Shown here piece after piece: positions 34,068 to 43,204 of a stretch of 50,316 nt of DNA. A program made the position numbers and the translations under genes. A model generated the notes under the pieces. That model saw nothing but the letters and a program-made list of their open reading frames with translations, was not told the origin of the DNA and did not search any database. Location of the stretch: contig HF986718.1 of assembly GCA_000433175.1 (NCBI GenBank), positions 1-50,316 of the forward strand. Reading direction: 5' to 3'. Numbering within the stretch: the first letter of the stretch is position 1; each line of letters opens with the position of its first letter. Origin of the DNA: Prevotella sp. CAG:1058. GTDB taxonomy: Bacteria; Bacteroidota; Bacteroidia; Bacteroidales; Bacteroidaceae.

Positions 34068-35177
34068 ATGAAGCGTCTGATAATGAACTGGTGCTCAATG
34101 TTGCTCCTGCTGTCGGCAGGTTGCCTGGCAGGCTCGTGCGGCATGATTACCGACGACCTCGACGATTGTCCTGACGGGTTGTACGTCACTTTCAAGTACG
34201 ACTACAACCTGCAGCGCACCGACTTGTTCGCAAACCAGGTCGGCGAGGTCACCCTGTACGTCTTCGATGCTGACGGCAAGCTCGTCACGACGCGTGAAGA
34301 GGGCGCCGCTCCAGCCGTCGCCCGGTTTGCCGCGCCGTCCTCCACCATCCACATAACGGACCTTGCTCCCGGCAAGTACCGTCTGGTGGCGTTGGCAGGG
34401 CAGCGTCCTTACGCCGACATGGCAGGTACGGGGCGTGCCGCGTTCATACGTCCTGACATGCAGCCCGGCAGCGACATAAGCTCGCTCGGAGTGCGTCTGG
34501 AGGGCGAAATGCAGTCCGACGGCCTTTACCATATTACCAACAACGGCCTGCCGCTCGATACCCTGTGGCACGGAATGACCGACGGAACGGTGGAGGTTTA
34601 CGACGATTATTCCAACCGCGCGTCATACGTTACGGTGTCGCTCGTGCGCGATACCAAGAAAATAAAGGTCTCGCTGCGCGAGCTTGACGACCCTACGGCG
34701 ATGGATATTGCCGACTACGACATACGCATAACCGACGCCAATTCGCATCTTCGGTGGGACAATACGCCCGACATGGCCGTCCGTGCGGTCTACACTCCTT
34801 ACGAGACGTGGAACTCTTACGACATGTTGCCATCTGAAGGGGAAGGCGACGACGGGCTCGAGCTTGTCAGCTACATCGCCAATGCCGGCTTCATGACCTC
34901 GCGCCTGGTGCTCCACGGCGGCGACGGAATGTCTGACGGCCGCCTGCAGGTTTATGAAAAGCAGACTGGGAATACGGTTGCCGACATGAATTTGCCTGCC
35001 CTTCTTTCGCGTCTGCGTGTCCGTGCAGAAGGCAGCGGATATTCGGAACAGGAGTTTCTCGACCGCGCTTGCGACTATGAGGTCGAAGTATGGTTGCGTG
35101 GCGGCAGGCCTGAATACGTTGATTTGGGCATCAGCGACTTCGGATGGAGTGTCCGTATAAACTACGACGAACTGTAA
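34068..35177 (+). CDS. FimB/Mfa2-family fimbrial anchor or tip lipoprotein
   Basis: A 369-residue lipoprotein. The signal ends in a lipobox-like LAGSC with the lipidated Cys at residue 24, followed by MITDDLDDCPDGLYVTFKYD, the usual start of FimB/Mfa2-type proteins. Two beta-rich domains follow, as in P. gingivalis Mfa2 and FimB, which anchor the fimbria and limit its length. It is the last gene of the DUF3575-DUF3868 unit and ends at a clear terminator. No major fimbrillin is present in the operon. Confidence 0.85.
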   Translation: MKRLIMNWCSMLLLLSAGCLAGSCGMITDDLDDCPDGLYVTFKYDYNLQRTDLFANQVGEVTLYVFDADGKLVTTREEGAAPAVARFAAPSSTIHITDLAPGKYRLVALAGQRPYADMAGTGRAAFIRPDMQPGSDISSLGVRLEGEMQSDGLYHITNNGLPLDTLWHGMTDGTVEVYDDYSNRASYVTVSLVRDTKKIKVSLRELDDPTAMDIADYDIRITDANSHLRWDNTPDMAVRAVYTPYETWNSYDMLPSEGEGDDGLELVSYIANAGFMTSRLVLHGGDGMSDGRLQVYEKQTGNTVADMNLPALLSRLRVRAEGSGYSEQEFLDRACDYEVEVWLRGGRPEYVDLGISDFGWSVRINYDEL

Positions 35178-35207
35178 ATAGTTTCATAATACATAAAATT
35201 TAGGTAT

Positions 35208-35253
35208 GGAGAAGGTTGCATTCCATAAGGTTGCACCTTCTCCTTTGTTTTTT
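35208..35253 (+). terminator. Terminator of the fimbrial operon
   Basis: GGAGAAGG at 35208-35215 pairs with CCTTCTCC at 35236-35243, extended by TGCA pairs inside, followed by the T-rich tract TTTGTTTTTT. An open frame over this hairpin is therefore not a gene. Confidence 0.85.
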
Positions 35254-35651
35254 GTTAAATGCCTGCCGGTAGCACCGGGGACAACCGTCCGCGCCTGTTC
35301 CCGTTGGTTTGCAGCGGCAAGTATTTTGCTCCTGCCGTTGCGCAGGTGTTTGTTTACGCCGCCTTTGCTTGTTGTATATTCAGTCTTTGCTTACCTAATA
35401 ATAATTAGGGACAGTCATACCTACAAGTAGGTATTGTTTTTGTGGCAGACATGCCCCTATCTTAATTTCTTATGGAAATCAGCAGTCTTTTTCCTTAAAT
35501 AGTCTGTTAAGTCCGCATTTTTACGTTCCCCGATCGCTATTTGTCGGTATTCCATGTGCTTGTTGTTATCAAATGTTTTTACCGATTTTTAAGTATTGCT
35601 AACATTTTCGGCGTATTGTACCTTTGCATCGGACAATCAAGAAAATGCAAT
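35254..35651. other. Intergenic region before the porin
   Basis: Contains no supported gene. The last 60 bases hold the porin promoter; the rest is moderately AT-rich spacer without clear repeats. Confidence 0.5.
35596..35626 (+). promoter_or_regulatory. Promoter for the porin-imelysin-cytochrome set
   Basis: TTG at 35596-35598 is followed after 20 bp by the -7 box TACCTTTG at 35619-35626. The predicted leader before the ATG at 35652 is about 20 nt. No Fur box could be confidently read around it. Confidence 0.6.
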
Positions 35652-36971
35652 ATGATGAACAGACTTACAACATTCCTGTCAGTTTGCGGTGTGGCATTTT
35701 GCCTTACTGCCGCAGACTTGCATGCACAGACGTCGGCCGCCGACAGTGTTTACCAGCACAAGGGCGGCAACCGGCTCAGCATCGGAGGCTATGCCGACAT
35801 CGCGCTTACGCGCAATTTCTACAGCGACAACGTGTACCGTTACTCCAATCCGTCGCAGCACAAGGACGACCCGGGGCACGGACGCTTCGACATTCCCCAC
35901 GCCGTAATCTATCTTAGCTATGATTTCGGCAAGGGTTGGACCATGTCCAGCGAGATAGAGTTTGAGCACGGAGGCGCCGGCGGAGCCGTTGAGCAGGAGT
36001 TCGAGGAGGCCGGCGAGTGGGAGCAGGAAACCGAGAAAGGCGGCGAAGTGGAGCTTGAGCAACTGTGGATACAGAAGTCATTTGCCCCGTGGGCAAACGT
36101 AAGGATAGGCCATTTCGTTGTTCCCGTAGGCCTTACCAACGCCCACCATGAGCCGTTAAACTACTTCACGGTCTACCGTCCCGAAGGAGAAGGCACCATC
36201 CTGCCCTGCACATGGCACGACACGGGCATCAGTTTCTGGGGGCGTGCAGGCAAGTTCCGCTACGAGGCGCAGCTCGTCGCCGGCCTCGACGCCTTCCTCT
36301 TCGACCGCGACACCTGGATACAGGGCGGCGCAGGCACGCCGTTCGAGTTCAAGGTAGCCAACAAATACGGCTTCGCAGGCCGTCTTGACTATTACGCCAT
36401 GCAGGGACTGCGCTTCGGGTTGAGCGGATATTACGGCCGTTCGATGCACAACACCTATCCCAACGACAAGGAGGGCGAGGGCAAGCCGTACGATAAGGTA
36501 AAGGGCGAGGTCATCGTCGGCGCGTTCGACTTTACCCTCGACCGTGGCGGATGGATAGTGCGCGGCAACGCGGACTATGGTTATCTGGGCGACGCTGCCA
36601 AGATAAGCGAGGCCAAGATAAACGCGACGGCGAGCGGTTCGCCGGCGAAGAAGTCGCGTGTGGGCAAGAACGCCGTAGCCCTGGGCATCGAGGCGGGCTA
36701 CGACCTGTTCTCTCTGTCGACCAAATTGAGGAACGACAACCAGAAGTTCTATATTTTCGGGCGTTACGAGTACTACGACTCATACGTGCCCGAGAAGAAC
36801 CAACCCGAGTATGCTTACACCGACAAACAGCGCATAGCGGCAGGTTTCAACTATTACCCCATACCCCAGATAGCCGTAAAGGGCGAATACTCGCACCGCT
36901 TCCTGAAGTCGGCCTACAACGACGAGCCTTCCATTTCTATCGGCATTGCATACCAGGGCTTCTTCATGTAG
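35652..36971 (+). CDS. Outer-membrane porin, phosphate-selective porin (OprO/P)-like
   Basis: A protein of about 439 residues with a signal peptide (ending DLHAQ) and a beta-barrel pattern: RLSIGGYADIALTRNFY, RFDIPHAVIYLSYDFG, WTMSSEIEFEHGG, VRIGHFVVPVGLTN, and a terminal aromatic residue (GIAYQGFFM). The layout and IGHFVVPVGLTN-type segment resemble OprO/OprP-type porins. Substrate is unknown; its place before an imelysin and a di-heme protein suggests iron or another metal. The open frame extends upstream to 35541, but the promoter and signal peptide fix the start at 35652/35655. Confidence 0.8.
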   Translation: MMNRLTTFLSVCGVAFCLTAADLHAQTSAADSVYQHKGGNRLSIGGYADIALTRNFYSDNVYRYSNPSQHKDDPGHGRFDIPHAVIYLSYDFGKGWTMSSEIEFEHGGAGGAVEQEFEEAGEWEQETEKGGEVELEQLWIQKSFAPWANVRIGHFVVPVGLTNAHHEPLNYFTVYRPEGEGTILPCTWHDTGISFWGRAGKFRYEAQLVAGLDAFLFDRDTWIQGGAGTPFEFKVANKYGFAGRLDYYAMQGLRFGLSGYYGRSMHNTYPNDKEGEGKPYDKVKGEVIVGAFDFTLDRGGWIVRGNADYGYLGDAAKISEAKINATASGSPAKKSRVGKNAVALGIEAGYDLFSLSTKLRNDNQKFYIFGRYEYYDSYVPEKNQPEYAYTDKQRIAAGFNYYPIPQIAVKGEYSHRFLKSAYNDEPSISIGIAYQGFFM

Positions 36972-37036
36972 GCACGTCACGGCTGACCGACAATGATGAC
37001 AAACAACTTAATCGATAACATTTAAAGTATAGATTT

Positions 37037-38305
37037 ATGAAAAAGTATCTTAAATTTCCCATGCTCCTTGTGGCAGGAGCCATGCTCGTAACAGGTTTCA
37101 CGTCGTGCAGCGACGACGAAGGCGGCGACAATCCAGGCACCGGCACGGAGCTTACCGAGAAGGAAACGTTCTTGAAGAACGCCGCAACCGATTACGTAAA
37201 CCAAGTGATTTACCCAACTTACGGCAACCTTGCCGAGTACACCGGGCGTCTGTACGACCAGCTGAACGCCGCCAAGGAGAAGTTCAAGGCCGACCCTAAC
37301 AGCGTCACCCAGGCCGAAATAGACCAGATATGCGCCACCTTCCTTGAAGCCCGAAGCTATTGGGAGGAGACCGAAGCCTTCCTCTACGGCGCAGCCACCG
37401 ACTTCGGCATCGACCCGCACATCGACACCTGGCCGCTCGACCTTGACGGACTTGTCACCGAACTGAAGAACAGCGACAAGATAGCGCAGCTCGACAACGG
37501 CGACGACGGCATTGCATACGCCGCCAACAAGCTCGGCCAGGAGCTGCTCGGCTTCCACGGCATTGAGTTCATCATCTTCCGAAACGGCGAGAACCGCGAC
37601 GTGGCGACACTGCTCGGCGACGACCCCGACCTCGTTTCAGGTTACGGTGCGCACATTACCGGGCGCGAGGAACTTATCTACGCCACTGCCGTGGCCGGCG
37701 ACCTGCGCGACCGCTGCTACCAGCTCAACGTAGCATGGAACCCCGACGCACCGCAGGAACAGAAGACAAGGGTGATTGACGAGTGCGAACTCCAGTACAC
37801 GGTGGGCAGCGGCGAGCTGACCTACGGCGAGAACATGCTCAAGGCCGGACAGCCCGGCAGTACGTACGCAACGTGGCGCCAGGTGGCAAGCACCATCCTT
37901 ACGAGCGGCTGCCAGAATATTTCCAACGAGGTTTACTCGCAGAAGATGGGCAACGCCTACAACGGTTCAGACCCCAACTACATTGAGTCGCCTTACAGCC
38001 ACCGTTCTTTCTATGATTTCAAGGATAACATTCTGAGCATACAGTACTCGCTTTACGGCAACGTGACGGGCGACCTTACGAAGGAGAACTCGCTCATGGG
38101 CTACCTCAAGAAGTACAACCCGACGCTCGCCGCCGAGCTTGAAGCCAGCCTTAACGGTGCCTTCAGCGCACTCGACGCGTGCATAGCCACGGGCGTTGAG
38201 TTCGGCGAAAATCCTACCGCTCCTTACGTCAAGACGGCAATCGACGCCATACAGGAGCTTGACGCCGACCTGACGCAGGCGTCGCAGTGGGTTGCCAACA
38301 ATTAA
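37037..38305 (+). CDS. Imelysin-family lipoprotein (EfeO/ICMP-like)
   Basis: A 422-residue lipoprotein; the lipobox is FTSC with the lipidated Cys near residue 24. It is followed by a helical imelysin domain. The conserved GxHxxE motif is present as Gly172-Phe-His174-Gly-Ile-Glu177 (GFHGIEF). Imelysin proteins are periplasmic or surface iron-uptake components, often Fur-controlled. The gap of 65 bases from the porin and 109 bases to the di-heme gene fits an operon. The ferrous or ferric specificity cannot be read from sequence. Confidence 0.88.
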   Translation: MKKYLKFPMLLVAGAMLVTGFTSCSDDEGGDNPGTGTELTEKETFLKNAATDYVNQVIYPTYGNLAEYTGRLYDQLNAAKEKFKADPNSVTQAEIDQICATFLEARSYWEETEAFLYGAATDFGIDPHIDTWPLDLDGLVTELKNSDKIAQLDNGDDGIAYAANKLGQELLGFHGIEFIIFRNGENRDVATLLGDDPDLVSGYGAHITGREELIYATAVAGDLRDRCYQLNVAWNPDAPQEQKTRVIDECELQYTVGSGELTYGENMLKAGQPGSTYATWRQVASTILTSGCQNISNEVYSQKMGNAYNGSDPNYIESPYSHRSFYDFKDNILSIQYSLYGNVTGDLTKENSLMGYLKKYNPTLAAELEASLNGAFSALDACIATGVEFGENPTAPYVKTAIDAIQELDADLTQASQWVANN

Positions 38306-38414
38306 GCGCAGACAAGTATCTCATGTAATTGAGGTTGTGCCGCGAGGGGCGTTGCGCCCCTTCTGCGGCGCAGCTTCATAAGCGTTTCCGAAAAACAATT
38401 TAAATAAAGATATT

Positions 38415-40124
38415 ATGAAAACCAAGAGTTATCATCTGTTCATGCTTTCAGCATGCATGTGCCTGCCGTTCGCCGCCTGTACCGACGACGGCGTAGACCC
38501 GGCTCCGCCCTCCGAAAGCATGGGCGACATAGAGTATGTTGGCAAGGCCGTAGGCAACTTCTCTGCCGACGAGTGGTATCCCGGCGGCCGCCTCGGCACT
38601 ACCGACAACGTTACCGCAGGCTGTTACGAGGACGAGACACAGGCTGTTACCGACCTCGGGTTGATGGACGAGTTCAACCTCGGCGAAACCTTCTTCGAGC
38701 GCAACTACAACATCAACACGCCGCCGTTCAACGGACTCGGCCCCGCCTCAGTGCGCAGCTCGTGCATAGACTGCCACCCCGGCTACGGCCACGGCAAGCG
38801 GCAGGACACCTACCGTGCCAACACCTACGGCAACGGTTACCTGCTCGTAATCTACCATCCCGACTCCCCGGGCAGCAACGACGGTCCTTATATCAGCGAG
38901 GTTACGGGCATGCCGCAGACGCAGGCCGTGTCGCCGTTCCTGCCGCCTGTCGACGAAGACCAGATAAACCTTAGCTGGCACACCGTCACGGCAATGGAGA
39001 GCGGACTGCCGCTGCAGTTTCCCGACGGCGAGAAGTACGAGCTGATTTACCCCGAGATAACAATACCCACGACAGCCTTCAACACCTATCCGCAGCCCAC
39101 CGACATCGAGGTGCGCCTCGAGTCGACGATAGGCATCATGGGCACGGGGCTTATTGACGCCATACCCGAAGACTCGCTCAAGGCGCAGTATGCACTCGAG
39201 GCTGCGGCAGGGGCCGACCTCAACCCCGCAATGTGGGACAAGGCTGCCAACGACTGGGCGCCGTCGGCATACTATACCACGTGGACTTCGCCCGGCGCGC
39301 TGGCCGACGGTACACCCGTCGAGGGTATGATTAAGCGCTACACCTACGCCCTGACGCGCGCCTCGCTGCAAGACGGCGCCGGAGCCAACGCCATGTGGAA
39401 CATACCCAACGTGTCGCGTCCCGACCGCCCGAAGCTCTACACCACCACGGCATGGGCTGAAGCCATGTCGAGGAACGCGCAGGTGATAGAGGCTATAAAG
39501 GCCGACCCGTCGTCGCCTTACTACGCCGACGGCACCGATACCGGCATAGCCGACGCGGTGAAGAACCTGCTTGACCCCTCGACCAACCAGTTCGACAACC
39601 CCTGGCACAACTTCAGTGCGGAGATGTCTACAGACAATTTCTACGCCTTCATGGTGTGGCACCGCGGCTTGGCAATTCCCCGTGCGCGCAACCTGAACGA
39701 CCCCGACGTGCAGCGCGGCAAGGAGGTGTTCATGCAGATAGGCTGCGCCAGCTGCCACCGTCCGTCGTGGACGACAGGCGACGACAACTACTGGACGCCC
39801 GACGTGATAAAGGACCGTCCGCTGCCACGCTATCCCAACCAGAAGATATATCCTTACTCCGACTTCGTGCAGCACCGCCTGTTCATGGTTAACGACATAC
39901 ACAACTCGTGGTGCCGCACCACTCCGCTGTGGGGACGCGGACTGTCGCTCGTCAACACCGGCGCGCAAGACCGCCTGCACGACTGCCGCGCGCGCAACGA
40001 GATAGAGGCCATAATGTGGCACGCGTACAGCAAGCAGAGCGACGCATACTGGGCGGCGGAGAAGTTCTACAACCTGCCGAAGGCCGACCGCGACGCCGTC
40101 GTGAAGTTCCTCCAGTCCATCTGA
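38415..40124 (+). CDS. Di-heme c-type cytochrome (DUF1111 thiol oxidoreductase-like) lipoprotein
   Basis: A 569-residue lipoprotein (lipobox FAAC) with two heme c attachment motifs: Cys117-Ile-Asp-Cys120-His121 and Cys444-Ala-Ser-Cys447-His448. Segments such as FNGLGPASVRSSC and TTPLWGRGLSLVN are typical of DUF1111 di-heme oxidoreductases, distant relatives of MauG-type peroxidases. These genes commonly lie beside imelysin genes in bacteria. A redox role in iron uptake is the likely function. Heme must be attached by the CcsBA system encoded next, which supports a functional unit. Confidence 0.9.
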   Translation: MKTKSYHLFMLSACMCLPFAACTDDGVDPAPPSESMGDIEYVGKAVGNFSADEWYPGGRLGTTDNVTAGCYEDETQAVTDLGLMDEFNLGETFFERNYNINTPPFNGLGPASVRSSCIDCHPGYGHGKRQDTYRANTYGNGYLLVIYHPDSPGSNDGPYISEVTGMPQTQAVSPFLPPVDEDQINLSWHTVTAMESGLPLQFPDGEKYELIYPEITIPTTAFNTYPQPTDIEVRLESTIGIMGTGLIDAIPEDSLKAQYALEAAAGADLNPAMWDKAANDWAPSAYYTTWTSPGALADGTPVEGMIKRYTYALTRASLQDGAGANAMWNIPNVSRPDRPKLYTTTAWAEAMSRNAQVIEAIKADPSSPYYADGTDTGIADAVKNLLDPSTNQFDNPWHNFSAEMSTDNFYAFMVWHRGLAIPRARNLNDPDVQRGKEVFMQIGCASCHRPSWTTGDDNYWTPDVIKDRPLPRYPNQKIYPYSDFVQHRLFMVNDIHNSWCRTTPLWGRGLSLVNTGAQDRLHDCRARNEIEAIMWHAYSKQSDAYWAAEKFYNLPKADRDAVVKFLQSI

Positions 40125-40194
40125 CGGCTCCATGCAGCGCCTGCCGCCACGACGGTTTTGGCAGGCGTGTAACTGCCTGGCAGTCAGACGCTTT

Positions 40195-40279
40195 ATAAAA
40201 GGTAACCTTTTGCACTCCAAAAGGTTGCCTTTCACCTTGTAAAAGATGGCCTTTTGCACCGCAAAAGGCGGCATATTGC
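40195..40279. repeat. 22-bp-period palindrome array E (four units)
   Basis: Units start at 40195, 40217, 40239 and 40261: ATAAAAGGTAACCTTTTGC, CCAAAAGGTTGCCTTTCAC, GTAAAAGATGGCCTTTTGC and GCAAAAGGCGGCATATTGC. Read as reverse complement, units 3, 2 and 1 align with units 2, 3 and 4 of array B (1, 3 and 3 mismatches). The last unit is identical to the first unit of array B. It ends 21 bases before the ccsBA start. Confidence 0.9.
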
Positions 40280-40300
40280 GAAACAAGATTTATCAGACCG

Positions 40301-42562
40301 ATGTTACGTAAAGTTCTTTTCACGTCATACGTGCTTGTCGTGGCCTGCATGGGAGTGGCCACGTTCATTGAAAAATACCGTGGTACCGGCTTCGCCCACG
40401 CCGCCGTCTACGGCTCGTGGTGGTTCGTCGCGCTGTGGGCGTTGCTCGCCGTTGCCGGCGTGGCCTACATCGTCAGTCGCCGTGTGCGCCGCCCGTCGGT
40501 GGTGCTGCTTCACGCCTCGCTTGTGCTGGTGCTTGCCGGCGCCCTCGCCACGCGCTTGTCGGCAGTGCGCGGGGCGGTACACCTGCGCTGCGGCGAGACT
40601 GTCGGTACATACACCGCAGGCGGCAGCGGCGGCCATGAAGCGGAGCGTAAACTGCCTTTTACGTTGAGGCTCGACAGCTTCGCCGTGGAATACCACGACG
40701 GCACAAGGGCAGCGGCCGACTACAAGTCGGAGTTCACCATAATCGACGGCGGTCGTGAGATTAAGGGCGAAGTGTCGATGAACAATGTCTATTCGCACCG
40801 TTCCATGCGCCTGTACCAGTCGTCTTACGACAGCGACATGAGCGGCAGCACGCTCGCCGTGAACTACGACCCCTACGGCATTCCGCTTACTTACGCCGGC
40901 TACGCGCTGCTGTTCATCTCGCTTGCGTGGATGTTCGCAGACCCGAAAGACACTTACCGCCGCCTGCTGCGCAGTCCGTTGGTAAGGAAAGGGGTGCTCT
41001 CGCTGCTTCTTGCCGCAGGCTTCAGCCATACTGTAAGGGCTGTGCCCGTCTTGCCCGAAAGCACCGCCGACAAGTTCGGCCGCCTCTACGTGTTGTACAA
41101 CGACCGCGTGTGCCCGCTCCAGACGCTGGCCGTCGATTTTACCAAAAAGCTCTGCGGCAGCAGCAGTTACAAGGGCTACACGGCCGAGCAGGTGCTTACG
41201 GGCTTCATCTTCCACGGCGAGGAGTGGAGCGCCGAGCCGGTGGTGAAGCTCAAGCAGGGAGCCTTGCGCGACCGTCTCAGTCTGCCGCGATACTGCTCTG
41301 TCAACACCTTTTTCAATAAGGCGATGGGCGGTTACATCCTCGGGCCTTACGTCAGCGAGTATTACCGGGGTGCTGCCGACGGCTTCCACAAGCAGGTGGC
41401 CGATGTTGACGACCGCCTGATGATGGTGATGAACCTGCGCCGCGGCAGCCTGCTTAAGGTGTTTCCCTCTACTTCGGGCGGCAGGACGGTGTGGTACGCG
41501 CCTACCGACGGCATCAGCGACAGCCTTGTCGGAGAAGCACGGCGCAAGTACATGCAGAACGTTTTTTCGCTGGTTTACGGCGAGGTGATGGCGGGGCGGT
41601 ACGACAAGGTTGACCGCATTCTCGACAAGATGCTCGCAGACCAGCTGGCAAATGCCGGCACGTCGCTGCCTTCTCCCGTTCAGGTAAAGGCCGAGCGGGC
41701 TTATAACGCCGTGCCCTTCGCCACCATATTATTCATGCTCAACCTCTCGGCGGGGCTGCTCCTGATAGTGTTTGCGGTGGTGCGCATGGCAAGGAGCGGC
41801 GCGGCCGGTGGCGGTGGACAGGGCTGCGCAAGGCAGGGCAGGGTGGCAGATGCCGTAGGCCTGGTAGTGTCGGTGCTGTCGCTGTCCGCCCTTACCGTGT
41901 GCCTTGCACTGCGCTGGGTGGTCGCAGGGCGTGTGCCTATGGCCAACGGTTACGAGACGATGCTCGTAATGGCATGGTTCGTACTGCTCGCCGGACTTGC
42001 GGCCTGCCGCCGTTTCCGCATAGCCCTGCCGTTCGGACTGCTCATGTCGGGCTTCTTCCTGCTGGTTTCGCACATCGGACAGATGAATCCGCAGATAACC
42101 CACGTAATGCCGGTGCTGTCGTCGCCGCTGCTTAGCGTCCACGTTTCGGTCATAATGCTGTCGTTCGCCCTGCTGTCGCTCACGTTCGTCTGCGGCGTCA
42201 CCGCCCTTGTCCTGCGCCTTGCGTGGGGCAGGCGGGCGTCACGGTCCGATGCTAGGCTCGAGTCGCTCGCCCTGCTGTCGCGCCTCATGCTCTATCCCGC
42301 CGTGGCCCTGCTGGCAGTCGGCGTGTTCGTCGGTGCTGTGTGGGCCAACGTGTCGTGGGGCACCTATTGGAGCTGGGACGCAAAGGAGGTGTGGGGCTTG
42401 ATAACGCTCATGGTCTACGCCGTAGCCGTGCACGGCGGCTCGCTGCCTTTCCTCCGCCGCCCAGTGGGCTACCATCTGTACATGACGGCGGCGTTCCTTA
42501 CGCTGCTTATGACATATTTCGGGGTAAACTATTTTCTTGGAGGCATGCACTCGTATGCCTGA
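40301..42562 (+). CDS. Fused cytochrome c biogenesis protein CcsBA (ResB-ResC)
   Basis: A 753-residue membrane protein that exports heme and attaches it to CxxCH motifs of c-type cytochromes (system II). The N-terminal half is ResB/CcsB-like, with a large periplasmic loop; the C-terminal half is CcsA-like, with the WWD heme-handling segment WGTYWSWDAKEVWG and multiple helices carrying conserved His residues (for example HIGQMNP and HGGSLPF). It follows the di-heme cytochrome gene by 176 bases, with a repeat array in the gap. The di-heme protein is its only client visible in this window. Confidence 0.92.
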   Translation: MLRKVLFTSYVLVVACMGVATFIEKYRGTGFAHAAVYGSWWFVALWALLAVAGVAYIVSRRVRRPSVVLLHASLVLVLAGALATRLSAVRGAVHLRCGETVGTYTAGGSGGHEAERKLPFTLRLDSFAVEYHDGTRAAADYKSEFTIIDGGREIKGEVSMNNVYSHRSMRLYQSSYDSDMSGSTLAVNYDPYGIPLTYAGYALLFISLAWMFADPKDTYRRLLRSPLVRKGVLSLLLAAGFSHTVRAVPVLPESTADKFGRLYVLYNDRVCPLQTLAVDFTKKLCGSSSYKGYTAEQVLTGFIFHGEEWSAEPVVKLKQGALRDRLSLPRYCSVNTFFNKAMGGYILGPYVSEYYRGAADGFHKQVADVDDRLMMVMNLRRGSLLKVFPSTSGGRTVWYAPTDGISDSLVGEARRKYMQNVFSLVYGEVMAGRYDKVDRILDKMLADQLANAGTSLPSPVQVKAERAYNAVPFATILFMLNLSAGLLLIVFAVVRMARSGAAGGGGQGCARQGRVADAVGLVVSVLSLSALTVCLALRWVVAGRVPMANGYETMLVMAWFVLLAGLAACRRFRIALPFGLLMSGFFLLVSHIGQMNPQITHVMPVLSSPLLSVHVSVIMLSFALLSLTFVCGVTALVLRLAWGRRASRSDARLESLALLSRLMLYPAVALLAVGVFVGAVWANVSWGTYWSWDAKEVWGLITLMVYAVAVHGGSLPFLRRPVGYHLYMTAAFLTLLMTYFGVNYFLGGMHSYA

Positions 42563-42732
42563 ACCACGGCGGTCCGGGGCGTCGCTCCGGGCTGCCTGCC
42601 GTCTCCGCCCGTGCCGTTTCATGCCCTGTCGTAGACGGTTCCCATTTCCCTTCCGTGCCTCGCCCGGCCGTCGGCAGAGGCGGCTGCGGCATGGGGCGGA
42701 AGGGTGAAAATGAAACTTTTTCATGTTTTTTC

Positions 42733-42769
42733 TTGGTTGTACGGATTAATGTTCGTATATTTGCGAACA
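42733..42769 (+). promoter_or_regulatory. arsR promoter with overlapping inverted-repeat operator
   Basis: TTG at 42733 is followed after 20 bp by the -7 box TATATTTG (42756-42763). That box is exactly enclosed by a perfect inverted repeat TGTTCG (42750-42755) and CGAACA (42764-42769). Binding of a regulator here would block RNA polymerase, as expected for an ArsR autoregulator. A near-identical site occurs before the next operon. Confidence 0.75.
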
Positions 42770-42788
42770 GAAAATAATATTGAGATAC

Positions 42789-43115
42789 ATGGAGAATAAG
42801 AATTATAGTGTCGAGCAGGAGCTGCTGGCGCGTTTTGCAAAGGCGATGGGCCATCCGGCGCGTATTGCCATATTGCAGTTCCTGGCGAGGCAGACAACAT
42901 GCTATTTTGGCGACATCAACGAGGAGCTGCCTATCGCGAAATCCACTGTTTCACAGCATTTAAGGGAACTCAAGGATGCCGGACTGATACAGGGAGAAGT
43001 GGAGACTCCAAAGGTGAAGTATTGCATCAACCGAGAAAACTGGCGCTTGGCTGGCAGGCTTTTTGGCGGTTTCTTTGACAGTTGCGTATGCGAAAAAGGA
43101 AGTTGTTGCGACTGA
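42789..43115 (+). CDS. arsR: ArsR/SmtB-family metalloregulator
   Basis: A 108-residue winged-helix repressor. The recognition helix region is [16 protein letters not shown], and the N-terminal helix has [15 protein letters not shown]. Candidate metal(loid) ligands are Cys38 and a Cys-rich tail with Cys99, Cys101, Cys106 and Cys107 (CVCEKGSCC). As(III) or Sb(III) binding is the likely signal, releasing it from DNA. The ATG at 42789 is preferred over a TTG three codons earlier. Its own promoter carries an inverted-repeat operator. Confidence 0.9.
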   Translation: MENKNYSVEQELLARFAKAMGHPARIAILQFLARQTTCYFGDINEELPIAKSTVSQHLRELKDAGLIQGEVETPKVKYCINRENWRLAGRLFGGFFDSCVCEKGSCCD

Positions 43116-43130
43116 CAGCTCCTTTTTTTT
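43098..43130 (+). terminator. Intrinsic terminator overlapping the arsR 3' end
   Basis: An imperfect 8-bp hairpin at 43098-43122 (GGA-GTTGT paired with ACAGCTCC) is followed by eight T. It would make arsR largely monocistronic, consistent with a second operator before the next gene. Confidence 0.65.
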
Positions 43131-43138
43131 AACCTTAA

Positions 43139-43158
43139 TGTTCGTTGTTTTGCGAATA
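43139..43158 (+). promoter_or_regulatory. Second ArsR operator and probable promoter
   Basis: TGTTCG-TTGTTTTG-CGAATA repeats the arsR operator with the same 8-bp spacer and one arm mismatch. The spacer resembles a -7 box (TTGTTTTG, one mismatch). It lies 47 bases before the arsF-like gene, so ArsR probably controls the permease operon from here. Confidence 0.65.
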
Positions 43159-43204
43159 ACAAATAATACTAAGATAAAAGTAATAAGGTAAACACAGTAC
43201 GATT

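Noticed and set aside
35206..35430. 74-codon open frame after the fimbrial operon
   Set aside because: It begins within the terminator hairpin and has no recognisable features.
38748..40286. 512-codon open frame on the minus strand
   Set aside because: It is antisense to the di-heme cytochrome gene, whose CxxCH motifs and lipobox are clear; GC-rich codon bias opens the opposite frame.
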